Source: Ottowia oryzae
GTDB taxonomy: Bacteria; Pseudomonadota; Gammaproteobacteria; Burkholderiales; Burkholderiaceae_C
Direction of reading: 5' to 3'
Length of the DNA stretch: 64,000 nucleotides
Assembly (NCBI RefSeq): GCF_003008535.1
Contig: NZ_CP027666.1
Coordinates: 1,410,001 to 1,474,000, forward strand
Shown: one piece after another, positions 17,693-26,064 of the stretch
Layout of the letters: the number at the start of each line of letters is the position of its first letter
Position numbering within the stretch: the first letter of the stretch is position 1
Position numbers and translations under genes: made by a program
The notes under the pieces: generated by a model
The model's input: the letters and a program-made list of their open reading frames with translations, nothing else
Database searches by the model: none
Told to the model about the DNA's origin: nothing

Positions 17693-19441
17693 ATGAGTTT
17701 GATCACGCGCTGCCCGAGCTGCTCGACCTTGTTCAAGGTCGTGGCCGACCAGCTGCGCGTGTCGGGCGGCTGGGTGCGCTGCGGCAACTGCCAGGAAGTC
17801 TTCGACGCCTCGCGGAACCTGCTTCCCTACGAGGAAAGCGTGGAGGCCATGGCGAAAATCTCGCCGCCACCGCCACCGCCACCGCCACCGCCACCGCCGG
17901 AGCCGACACCAGAGCCGCTACCGGAGCCAGAGCTGGAGCCAGAGCTGCCGACGCCGGAACCTGAGCCGGAGCTGGGTCCGGAGCCAGCGTCTGCGCCCCA
18001 GGGGTTCGTCGCATCAGGCGAGCCACAGGCGCCGTCGTGGCATGAAGCTGTGTCGGATCAGGCGCCTGCGGCAGCGTGGGCGGCAGAGCCAACCTCGGCG
18101 GACGTGCCATCGGCACCAGCACCGTCAGGCACGGACGCAGAACCGCCGCCGGCGCCCTTACCGGCTTCTCCGGCGCCGTCCTCGCAACCCCATGACGCGC
18201 CCGCGCCGGAAGTTGCTGAGCCGCCCACCGCATTCGACCCACCGACCCCCATCGCGCCGCCGCCGCCCAGCGCGCGGGCAGAGACGCCCGACGGGGTCTC
18301 GTTCACGCTGCCGGCTGGCGCCGACGCGCACGAAACCAGCGCGGCGGTGCCGGGCGCTGCGCTGTTTCTGCGCCGACGAGAGCGAGACACGGTGCCCACG
18401 GTGGCGCCTGATGCGCCGCCGGTCACGCCCGCCACATGGAGCCCGGCCAGGGCCTCATCCTTGCCCGATGAGTTGGAAGCCTGGCGCAGCGCCCGTGCGC
18501 GCGCCCGTGGCGATGCGCCGGACTCGCAACCCGCGCCGCCCGAATCTTCTGGCGCGCCACCGGACGCCGGCGATTCGACTACGCGGCCCAGCGCCCTCAA
18601 GCCAGACGCCCCCGCACGGGAAGCTGCTGAGCCGGAAGGTGGGCCGCAAGACGCGGCGCAAACAGCGCCCGCGCCCGCGCCTGACGTCGATCAGACGATA
18701 CGAACCACCCGCCGTCGGCGCCCGCGGGCTGATGCGCGCGACGCAGGCGCCGCAGCCGCTGGCGCCACGGCCGGCCCGGCGGCGAGCGGCGCTGTCGACT
18801 TCCTGCTCAGCGACATCGGTCAATCACCGGCGAACGGTGCGAAGCCCCGCAAATCGTCCGACCGCACAGCCGACGATGAGGCCAGTCGATCTGGCCCGGT
18901 ATCTTTGTTGCCCGACGGCAGCGAGCCCTCGTTCGTCGCCGCAGCGCAGCGGCGCGCGTTCTGGGGATCGACGCCCGTGCGCGTCGCCCTGCGCCTGGGC
19001 GCCGTGTTGCTGCTGGCTGCGCTTGGGATGCAGGTCGCGCTGACGCACCGCAGTTGGCTGGCCGCGCACGCGCCCGCCACGGCGCCCGCGTTGAACGCAC
19101 TCTGTGCGCCGCTGGGTTGCACCGTGGCGCCTTACCGCGATCTGGACGCGATCCTCATCGACAGTTCGGCGTTCAACCGCACCGGCGCAGCATCTTTCCG
19201 TTTCACCGTGACCTTGCGCAATTCGTCGGCCGTCGCCGTGGCCACGCCAGCGCTGGAGCTGACTTTGACCGATGCGATGGAACAACCCGTCGTGCGCCGC
19301 GTGGTCAGTGCCGCCGAGCTGCACGCGCCGCCCACTCTGGGCGCGCGCGGCGAGTTTGCGGGTGCCAGCGCGCTGGACCTGGTCGGCGTGGACAATGCCA
19401 GCGCCATCACCGGCTACCGCGTGGTGGCTTTTTACCCCTGA
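17693..19441 (+). CDS. Zinc-ribbon and DUF3426 membrane protein with proline-rich linker
   Basis: A 582-residue protein. The N-terminus is an MJ0042-type zinc ribbon with CPSC at residues 7-10 and CGNC at 30-33. A long, disordered Pro/Ala/Glu-rich linker follows, opening with 12 consecutive prolines and PEPE repeats. A single membrane helix (VALRLGAVLLLAALGMQVAL) lies near residues 430-450, and a C-terminal DUF3426 domain of about 130 residues is predicted to be periplasmic. Function is unknown. The topology (cytoplasmic zinc ribbon, tether, periplasmic domain) suggests a sensor or assembly factor, but that is inference. Confidence 0.85.
   Translation: MSLITRCPSCSTLFKVVADQLRVSGGWVRCGNCQEVFDASRNLLPYEESVEAMAKISPPPPPPPPPPPPEPTPEPLPEPELEPELPTPEPEPELGPEPASAPQGFVASGEPQAPSWHEAVSDQAPAAAWAAEPTSADVPSAPAPSGTDAEPPPAPLPASPAPSSQPHDAPAPEVAEPPTAFDPPTPIAPPPPSARAETPDGVSFTLPAGADAHETSAAVPGAALFLRRRERDTVPTVAPDAPPVTPATWSPARASSLPDELEAWRSARARARGDAPDSQPAPPESSGAPPDAGDSTTRPSALKPDAPAREAAEPEGGPQDAAQTAPAPAPDVDQTIRTTRRRRPRADARDAGAAAAGATAGPAASGAVDFLLSDIGQSPANGAKPRKSSDRTADDEASRSGPVSLLPDGSEPSFVAAAQRRAFWGSTPVRVALRLGAVLLLAALGMQVALTHRSWLAAHAPATAPALNALCAPLGCTVAPYRDLDAILIDSSAFNRTGAASFRFTVTLRNSSAVAVATPALELTLTDAMEQPVVRRVVSAAELHAPPTLGARGEFAGASALDLVGVDNASAITGYRVVAFYP
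17865..17898 (+). repeat. In-frame hexanucleotide repeat encoding polyproline
   Basis: CCGCCA is repeated five times, followed by CCGCCG, giving 12 proline codons within the DUF3426 gene. Hexanucleotide units keep frame, so slippage would change only the number of prolines. Confidence 0.85.
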
Positions 19442-19520
19442 GTTTTTACCTCTGAACCTGCCGCGCGACCTCCTTGCTCCTCATGGCGGTCGTGCTGCTT
19501 GACTACTTTCCTTCTGATTT

Positions 19521-20426
19521 ATGGCTACCCTGATTTGCGGCTCTCTGGCGTTTGACACCATCATGGGCTTCGAAGGCCAGTTCGCGCAGCAGATCCTGCC
19601 TGAGCAGCTGCACATCCTGAACGTGTCTTTCCTCGTGCCGACGCTGCGGCGCGACTTTGGCGGCTGTGCCGGCAACATCGCCTACGCCATGCGTCAACTG
19701 GGCGGCGTGCCGCTGCCGGTGGCGGCGGTGGGCAACGACGGCGGCGACTACCTCGACCGGCTCAAGCAACTGGGCATCAGCACCGAGTTCGTGCGGCAAG
19801 AGCAAGAGACGTACACGGCGCAGGCCATGATCATGACCGACCGTGCCAACAACCAGATCACCGCTTTTCACCCGGGGGCGATGTCGATGGCGCACCGCAC
19901 CCGCATCCAGGCGCGTGAGGACATCCGCCTGGGCATCATCTCGCCCGATGGGCGCGACGCCATGCTGGAGCACGCCGAGCAGTTCCACGCGGCGGGCATT
20001 CCCTTCGTCTTCGATCCGGGGCAGGGCTTGCCCATGTTCGACGGCAAAGAGCTGGCGCGCTTTGTTGAACTGGCCACTTGGGTTACGGTCAACGACTACG
20101 AAGGCCGCATGCTGTGCGACCGCATCGGCGTCGGGCTGGACGCGCTTTCTCGCCGCGTGAAGGGCCTGGTGGTGACCTTGGCCGCAGACGGTTGCGAGAT
20201 CTGGCAGGACGGGCAGCGCACCCATGTGCCCGGCACGCCAGCGGCCGAAGTGGTCGACCCGACCGGCTGCGGCGACGCCTGGCGCGGCGCCATGCTCTTC
20301 GGGTTGGAGCGGGGCTGGCCGCTGGCACGCTGCGCGGCGTTGGGCAATCGGCTGGGCGCTCTGAAAATCGCTTCGCGCGGGCCGCAGAACTACACCGTCG
20401 ATGCCGACGTGATCGCCAAGGCGTAA
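19521..20426 (+). CDS. PfkB-family carbohydrate or nucleoside kinase
   Basis: A 301-residue ribokinase-fold kinase. Seen: MATLICGSLAFDTIMGF, the RDFGGCAGNIAYAMRQLGG substrate-side signature near residue 50, and the catalytic signature VDPTGCGDAWRGAML near residue 247. The expected anion-hole GAGD appears as GCGD with the catalytic Asp kept. Proteins of this group are often labelled adenosine or sugar kinases; the substrate cannot be told from sequence alone. It lies downstream of the DUF3426 gene on the same strand and may be co-transcribed. Confidence 0.85.
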   Translation: MATLICGSLAFDTIMGFEGQFAQQILPEQLHILNVSFLVPTLRRDFGGCAGNIAYAMRQLGGVPLPVAAVGNDGGDYLDRLKQLGISTEFVRQEQETYTAQAMIMTDRANNQITAFHPGAMSMAHRTRIQAREDIRLGIISPDGRDAMLEHAEQFHAAGIPFVFDPGQGLPMFDGKELARFVELATWVTVNDYEGRMLCDRIGVGLDALSRRVKGLVVTLAADGCEIWQDGQRTHVPGTPAAEVVDPTGCGDAWRGAMLFGLERGWPLARCAALGNRLGALKIASRGPQNYTVDADVIAKA

Positions 20427-20554
20427 CCCGATTTCGGTTTGGCCGAGTGAGCGCACCGCGCGCTCGCCCCGCCATCCTTCAACGCGCGTGCTTGCCGCGG
20501 GCTACGCGCTCAGCGTTCGACCGGATCCTGTGTCGCGGCCCAGGAAATCCAGCA

Positions 20555-20588
20555 AGAAAAAACCCGCCGGGCAAATTGCCGGGCGGGT
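20555..20588 (-). terminator. Intrinsic terminator of the histone H1-like gene
   Basis: Read on the minus strand, CACCCGCCCGGCAATTTGCC then CGGCGGGTTTTTTC forms a perfect GC-rich hairpin followed by six T. It lies about 50 nt past the stop of the histone-like gene. Confidence 0.85.
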
Positions 20589-20636
20589 GGAGTGCTTGGC
20601 CCACCCGGGCGTGCCCGGGCTGGCTCAACCACACGG

Positions 20637-21266
20637 TCAGGGCTTGCTGGCCGTCGGAAACGGCCACGCAGCCTGAGGGTTCAGGGTCGTCTGGGCGGCA
20701 GGCTTTTTCGCGGCAGCCTTCTTGGGCGCAGCCGCTTTGGTGGCGGCCGGCTTGGCAGCGGCGGCTTTCTTCACAGGCGCCGCTTTCTTCGTCGAGGCAA
20801 CGGTCTTCACGGCGGCTTTTTTGGCCGGTGCAGCTTTCTTCGCTACCGCAGCTTTGACTGGTGCCGCTTTCTTAGCCGGTGCGGCTTTCTTGGCGACAAC
20901 TTTCTTGGCGGGTGCTGCCTTCTTGGCCGGCGCGGCTTTCTTGGCTACGACTTTTTTAGCCGGTGCCGCCTTCTTCGCCGTGGCCGCCTTGGTGGTGGTG
21001 GCTTTCTTGACGACAGCTTTCTTGGCCGACGCCGCCTTGGAGGCCGAAGCGGCCTTGGCGGTGGTGACCTTAGTGGCGGCCTTCTTGACTACGGCTTTTT
21101 TGGCCGGTGCTGCCTTGGTGGCCGAAGCCGCCTTGGTGGTGGTTGCAGGTTTCTTCACTACGGCCTTCTTGACCGGTGCTGCCTTGGTGGCCGAAGCCGC
21201 TTTTTTAGCCGATGAAGCCTTCGTTGCTGCGGCCTTGTTGGCGGCCGGTTTCTTTGCAGTTGCCAT
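20637..21266 (-). CDS. Histone H1-like DNA-binding protein (Lys/Ala/Pro-rich)
   Basis: A 209-residue, extremely basic protein made of AAPAKK-like and VVAKK-like repeats throughout, resembling the C-terminal tail of eukaryotic H1 and bacterial HctB/AlgP-like proteins. It should bind DNA non-specifically and compact the nucleoid. There is no globular domain; the only departure is the C-terminal AAQTTLNPQAAWPFPTASKP. The ATG at 21266 is preceded by AAGGAGAG, a strong ribosome binding site, which decides the start. A terminator follows. Repetitive coding sequence makes copy-number variation between strains likely. Confidence 0.9.
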   Translation of the reverse strand: MATAKKPAANKAAATKASSAKKAASATKAAPVKKAVVKKPATTTKAASATKAAPAKKAVVKKAATKVTTAKAASASKAASAKKAVVKKATTTKAATAKKAAPAKKVVAKKAAPAKKAAPAKKVVAKKAAPAKKAAPVKAAVAKKAAPAKKAAVKTVASTKKAAPVKKAAAAKPAATKAAAPKKAAAKKPAAQTTLNPQAAWPFPTASKP

Positions 21267-21454
21267 TTTTCTCTCCTTGATCAAGTTGAACTCTCAACAG
21301 CAGGAAACGCTTCGTGCCTGTTGGGACACACAAAGCGATTCATGGCGCTGGCCTGCGGACCAACACCATGAATTTGGGCGCAACCCCGCTGCAGAGGCGA
21401 TCCTCGGCGAGCGGGGTGCAAATACGAAGGCATACACAAAGGCGTGGGCGTCTC

Positions 21455-22600
21455 TCAGTCCCAGGAAAGCGCGCCGCCGGACTGGTACTCGATGACCCGG
21501 GTCTCGAAGAAGTTGCGTTCTTTCTTCAAGTCGATCATCTCGCTCATCCAGGGGAACGGGTTTTCCTCATTCGGGAACAGCGGCTCCAGGCCGATCTGCG
21601 TAGCGCGCCGGTTGGCGATGTAGCGCAGGTAGCCTTTGAACATGGAGGCATTCAAACCCAGCACGCCACGCGGCATGGTGTCTTCGGCGTAGCGGTATTC
21701 CAGCTCGACCGCTTTTTCAAACAACACCTTCACTTCAGCCTTCAAGGCGGGTGTCCAGAGGTGAGGGTTCTCGAGCTTGATCTGGTTGATCAGGTCGATG
21801 CCAAAGTTGCAGTGCATCGACTCGTCGCGCAGGATGTACTGGTACTGCTCGGCCGCGCCGGTCATCTTGTTCTGGCGGCCCAGCGCCAGGATCTGCGTGA
21901 AGCCGACGTAGAAGAACAGGCCTTCCATGAGGCAGGCGAAAACGATCAGGCTCTTGAGCAGCGTTTGATCGGCTTCGGGCGTGCCGGTTTTGAAGTTCGG
22001 GTCCATGATCGCGTCGATGAACGGGATCAAGAATTCGTCCTTGTTCCGGATCGAATCGACTTCATGGTAGGCGTTGAAGATCTCAGATTCGTCCAGGCCC
22101 AGTGATTCGACGATGTACTGGTAGGCGTGTGTGTGGATCGCTTCTTCAAACGCCTGGCGCAGCAGGAACTGGCGGCACTCCGGCGCGGTGATGTGCCGGT
22201 AGGTGCCCAGCACGATGTTGTTGGCGGCCAGCGAATCGGCGGTGACGAAGAAGCCCAGGTTGCGCTTGATGATGCGGCGCTCGTCTTCGGACAAGCCGTT
22301 GGGGCTCTTCCACAGCGCGATGTCGCGCGTCATGTTCACTTCCTGCGGCATCCAGTGGTTGGCGCAGGTGGCCAGGTATTTTTCCCAGGCCCACTTGTAC
22401 TTGAACGGCACCAGCTGATTCACATCGGTCTGGCCGTTGATGATGCGCTTGTCAGCGGCGTTCACGCGGCGCTGGGTGCCATCGGCTTGAGTAGGTTTTT
22501 CGCGGGTCGGTTCCGCCAGCGTCGAAGTCGGCAACGCGGTTGCCTGCTGCAAGCGGGGTTGCAGTTCGGTGCTGGATTGATCTTCGTCCCAGGTCAACAT
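21455..22600 (-). CDS. nrdB: Ribonucleoside-diphosphate reductase beta subunit, class Ia
   Basis: Holds the diiron-tyrosyl radical that starts ribonucleotide reduction by NrdA. The 381-residue protein shows the metal-ligand helices of the R2 fold (FFVTADSLAANNIV, RQFLLRQAFEEAIHTHAYQ, ACLMEGLFFYVGF, ILRDESMHCNFG), with the conserved EExxH-type ligands. The C-terminus (YQSGGALSWD) is the acidic-aromatic tail that docks on NrdA. It lies 131 nt downstream of nrdA on the same strand, so the two probably share the NrdR-controlled promoter. Confidence 0.96.
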   Translation of the reverse strand: MLTWDEDQSSTELQPRLQQATALPTSTLAEPTREKPTQADGTQRRVNAADKRIINGQTDVNQLVPFKYKWAWEKYLATCANHWMPQEVNMTRDIALWKSPNGLSEDERRIIKRNLGFFVTADSLAANNIVLGTYRHITAPECRQFLLRQAFEEAIHTHAYQYIVESLGLDESEIFNAYHEVDSIRNKDEFLIPFIDAIMDPNFKTGTPEADQTLLKSLIVFACLMEGLFFYVGFTQILALGRQNKMTGAAEQYQYILRDESMHCNFGIDLINQIKLENPHLWTPALKAEVKVLFEKAVELEYRYAEDTMPRGVLGLNASMFKGYLRYIANRRATQIGLEPLFPNEENPFPWMSEMIDLKKERNFFETRVIEYQSGGALSWD

Positions 22601-22731
22601 GATGGTTCAGTGCTCCAATTATGGGAGCAACGCGTTGAAATGCAAAGCATTCGAACGCGTTGCGAAGGGTTTGAGGTGAATGGTGTGTTGCGGCCAGGCA
22701 TCGAAACGCGCGCCGCCCACACGTCGCGAGA

Positions 22732-25650
22732 TCACTGGCAGGCTTCGCAGCCAGGATCGTCGATGGCGCAGAACTTGATGTCGGTCGCCGGCGTGGCGTC
22801 CATCTGCGCGCGTGCTTGCGCCGCCGCAGCGTCGAGTGCGCTCACGCCGCCGCCGGCGGGTGCGCTGCTCGACACGGCGTTCAGGTTGCCGCTGTGCACG
22901 GTGGATTTCTCCGCGTGCGTCGCGCTGGTGGTGCGCAGGTAGTAGGTGGTCTTCAGGCCGCGCAGCCACGCCAGCTTGTAGGTGTCGTCCAGCTTCTTGC
23001 CCGACGCGCCAGCCATGTAGATGTTCAGGCTCTGCGCCTGGTCGATCCATTTCTGGCGGCGCGCGGCGGCCTCCACCAGCCATTGCGGCTCGATCTCGAA
23101 CGCCGTGGCGTACAGCTGCTTGATGTCCTGCGGCACCCGGTCGATGGGGCGCAGCGAACCGTCGAAGTGCTTGAGATCCATCACCATCACGTCGTCCCAC
23201 AGGCCCAGGCGCTTGAGGTCGCGCACCAGGTACTGGTTGATCACCGTGAATTCGCCCGACAGGTTGGACTTGACCGACAGGTTGCCAAAGCACGGCTCGA
23301 TCGATGCGTCCACACCGATGATGTTGCTGATGGTGGCCGTCGGCGCGATCGCCACGCAGTTGGAATTGCGCATGCCGTCCTTGGCGATCTTGGCGCGCAG
23401 CGCGTCCCAGTCCAGCGTGCTGGTGCGGTCTACTTCCACATAGCCGCCGCGCGCTTGCTCCAGCAGCTGGATCGAGTCGATCGGCAGCACGCCTTTGTCC
23501 CACAACGAGCCCTTGAAGCTGCTGTATTTGCCGCGCTCGGCCGCCAGTTCGGTCGATGCCCAATAGGCGTGGTAGCAGATCGCCTCCATCGAGCGGTCGG
23601 CGAACTCCACCGCTTGCTCGCTGGCGTAGGGGATGTGCAGCGCGTACAGCGCGTCCTGGAAGCCCATCAGCCCCAGGCCCACCGGGCGGTGGCGCAGGTT
23701 GGAATCGCGCGCCTTCTTCACGGCGTAGTAGTTGATGTCGATCACGTTGTCGAGCATGCGCATGGCCGTGGCCACGGTTCTCTTCAGCTTCTCGTGGTCA
23801 ACGCTGCCGTCCTTCAAGTGCTGCAGCAGGTTGACCGAGCCCAGGTTGCAGACCGCGGTTTCGGTGTCGCTGGTGTTCAGCGTGATTTCGGTGCACAGGT
23901 TGGACGAATGCACCACGCCGACGTGCTGCTGCGGGCTGCGCACGTTGCAGGCGTCCTTGAAGGTGATCCAGGGGTGGCCCGTCTCGAACAGCATCGACAG
24001 CATCTTGCGCCACAGGTCGATGGCCGGCAGGGTCTTGCTGGGCTGGATCTCGCCGCGCGCGGCGCGCTCTTCGTACGCGACATAGGCGCGCTCGAAATCA
24101 GCGCCAAAGCGGTCGTGCAGGTCGGGCACGTCGGAGGGCGAGAACAGCGTCCAGCTGCCCTTTTCCATCACCCGGCGCATGAACAGGTCGGGGATCCAGT
24201 TGGCCGTGTTCATGTCGTGCGTGCGGCGGCGGTCATCGCCCGTGTTCTTGCGCAGCTCCAGGAATTCTTCAATGTCCAGGTGCCAGGTTTCCAGGTAGGT
24301 GCACACCGCGCCCTTGCGCTTGCCGCCCTGGTTCACGGCCACGGCCGTGTCGTTGACCACCTTCAGGAACGGCACCACGCCCTGCGATTCGCCGTTGGTG
24401 CCTTTGATGTGGCTGCCCAGGGCGCGCACGCGCGTCCAGTCGTTGCCCAGGCCGCCGGCAAATTTGGACAGTAGCGCGTTCTCTTTGATGGATTCATAGA
24501 TGCCGTCCAGGTCGTCCGGCACCGTGGTCAGGTAGCAGCTCGACAGCTGCGAACGCAGCGTGCCGCTGTTGAACAGCGTGGGCGTGCTGCTCATGAAGTC
24601 GAAGCTGGACAGCACTTCATAGAACTCGATCGCGCGCGCCTCGCGGTCGATCTCGTTCAGCGCCAGGCCCATGGCCACGCGCATGAAGAAAGACTGCGGC
24701 ATCTCGATGCGGCTTTTCTTCACGTGCAGGAAGTAGCGGTCGTACAGCGTCTGCAGGCCCAGGTAGTCGAACTGCAGGTCGCGCTCGGGCTTGAGTGCCG
24801 CGCCCAGGCGCGCCAGGTCGTACTGCTGCAGGCGCTCGTCCAGCAGCTCGTTTTGCACGCCGGTGCGGATGCATTGGGCGAAATGCTCGGGGTAGCGCTC
24901 GCCCAGCTGCGACAGGCTCAAGGTTTCGCCCAGCACTTCCTTGGCGATGGTGTGCAGCAGCAGGCGCGCGGTGACGTAGGTGTAGTCCGGGTCTTTCTCG
25001 ATCAGGGTGCGGGCGGCCAGGATGGCGGCCTTGTACACCTCGTCCACGGGCACGCCGTCGTACAGGTTGCGCAGGGTTTCATCCAGGATGGGCGCGCTGC
25101 TGACGTCGGTGCCCAGGTTGGCACAGGCTTGGTCAAAAAGTGCCTTCAGCGCAGGCAGGTCCAGCGCCACGCGCTCACCTTTTTCTAGCACGTGCAGCAC
25201 CGTGGCGGGCGCGGCAGCGCTGGCGGTGGCGGCTTGCTGCGCACGCTCTTGCGCGCGGCGCTCGCGGTACAGGACGTAGGCGCGCGCCACCTCGTGGTGG
25301 CCGCCGCGCATCAGGCCGAGTTCGACCTGGTCCTGCACGTCTTCGATGTGGAAGGTGCCGCCACCCGGGCGCGAGCGCATCAGCGCGCGCACGACGTTCT
25401 GCGTCAGCTCATCGACCACCTCGCGCACGCTGGCCGACGCTGCGCCCTGCGTGCCATGCACGGCCAGGAAGGCCTTCATCATGGCGACGGCGATCTTGGC
25501 GGGCTCGAACACCACCACGGCACCGTTGCGCCGCATGATCTGGTACTGCGCCAGCGCGCCGCTGGGCGCGGCCGACACGGCATCTTTCAGCGTGGGCGGT
25601 GCGGTGCGGGCGGTGGTGGGGGCAGGCGTGGCGGCACGTGCTGTTGGCAT
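22732..25650 (-). CDS. nrdA: Ribonucleoside-diphosphate reductase alpha subunit, class Ia
   Basis: Catalytic subunit reducing ribonucleoside diphosphates. It is 972 residues, a longer-than-enteric form. After a low-complexity N-terminal extension there is an ATP-cone (MRRNGAVVVFEPAKIAVAMMKAF, near residue 38), the allosteric activity site. The core carries NSGTLRSQLSSCYL, NLCTEITLNTSDTETAVCNLGS, the RHRPVGLGLMGFQDALY block and the C-terminal redox pair in DPGCEACQ. The ATG is preceded by GAGGATCTC. Upstream lie two hairpins and a pair of NrdR boxes. Confidence 0.97.
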   Translation of the reverse strand: MPTARAATPAPTTARTAPPTLKDAVSAAPSGALAQYQIMRRNGAVVVFEPAKIAVAMMKAFLAVHGTQGAASASVREVVDELTQNVVRALMRSRPGGGTFHIEDVQDQVELGLMRGGHHEVARAYVLYRERRAQERAQQAATASAAAPATVLHVLEKGERVALDLPALKALFDQACANLGTDVSSAPILDETLRNLYDGVPVDEVYKAAILAARTLIEKDPDYTYVTARLLLHTIAKEVLGETLSLSQLGERYPEHFAQCIRTGVQNELLDERLQQYDLARLGAALKPERDLQFDYLGLQTLYDRYFLHVKKSRIEMPQSFFMRVAMGLALNEIDREARAIEFYEVLSSFDFMSSTPTLFNSGTLRSQLSSCYLTTVPDDLDGIYESIKENALLSKFAGGLGNDWTRVRALGSHIKGTNGESQGVVPFLKVVNDTAVAVNQGGKRKGAVCTYLETWHLDIEEFLELRKNTGDDRRRTHDMNTANWIPDLFMRRVMEKGSWTLFSPSDVPDLHDRFGADFERAYVAYEERAARGEIQPSKTLPAIDLWRKMLSMLFETGHPWITFKDACNVRSPQQHVGVVHSSNLCTEITLNTSDTETAVCNLGSVNLLQHLKDGSVDHEKLKRTVATAMRMLDNVIDINYYAVKKARDSNLRHRPVGLGLMGFQDALYALHIPYASEQAVEFADRSMEAICYHAYWASTELAAERGKYSSFKGSLWDKGVLPIDSIQLLEQARGGYVEVDRTSTLDWDALRAKIAKDGMRNSNCVAIAPTATISNIIGVDASIEPCFGNLSVKSNLSGEFTVINQYLVRDLKRLGLWDDVMVMDLKHFDGSLRPIDRVPQDIKQLYATAFEIEPQWLVEAAARRQKWIDQAQSLNIYMAGASGKKLDDTYKLAWLRGLKTTYYLRTTSATHAEKSTVHSGNLNAVSSSAPAGGGVSALDAAAAQARAQMDATPATDIKFCAIDDPGCEACQ

Positions 25651-25682
25651 GAGATCCTCGATTCAAGTTGTTGTCGGATAAA

Positions 25683-25737
25683 GGATTGCGGCGCGCGAGG
25701 GCGCAATCCGGTGTAAAGCGACTCCCCGTGGGGGAGT
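25683..25737 (-). other. Two consecutive hairpins in the nrdA leader
   Basis: GGATTGCG / CGCAATCC (25683-25690 and 25702-25709) and ACTCCCC / GGGGAGT (25721-25727 and 25731-25737) are perfect inverted repeats. Both would lie in the 5' untranslated region of the nrdAB transcript. Neither has a T run on the minus strand, so simple termination is unlikely. Confidence 0.55.
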
Positions 25738-25745
25738 GGGTTGAA

Positions 25746-25793
25746 GCACTACATCTAGTGTGTGGGTGGAGTTTAAGCCACTACCAGTAGTAG
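25746..25793 (-). promoter_or_regulatory. Tandem NrdR boxes upstream of nrdAB
   Basis: GCACTACATCTAGTGT (25746-25761) and CCACTACCAGTAGTAG (25778-25793) both resemble the NrdR consensus ACACTATATATAGTGT. Their start-to-start distance is 32 bp, the three-turn spacing known for NrdR operators. NrdR represses ribonucleotide reductase operons when dATP is plentiful. The sites lie 96-143 bp upstream of the nrdA start. Confidence 0.8.
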
Positions 25794-26064
25794 ATGGCGT
25801 GCTTTTGGCCGATCGTGTGAAATTTCTGATGGAGCGCAAACTTGCCGCGCGGCGTCTGGTGCGCGCCAGGCCTTGCTGGGCCTGCGTGTGCGCGCGCGGC
25901 CGACCGTGGGCGAGGTGGCTGTCTATCCGACAGGCGGTAGGCCAACCGTGGCTCAGATTCCACGGTGGCGGCAAGGGTTATGCCGAAAGACTTGACCGGC
26001 GCCGCGTGCCGGCTTTACCCGATGGCGCGCGAACAGCGGCGCAGCTCGGGGCCGTGCGGCGGCG
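25794..26064. other. Intergenic region, no gene seen
   Basis: A GC-rich stretch between the nrd control region and the end of the DUF3108 gene. A plus-strand frame of about 100 codons crosses it, but it starts inside the NrdR-box region, is very rich in Arg/Trp/Cys and has no ribosome binding site, so it is not called. Confidence 0.5.
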
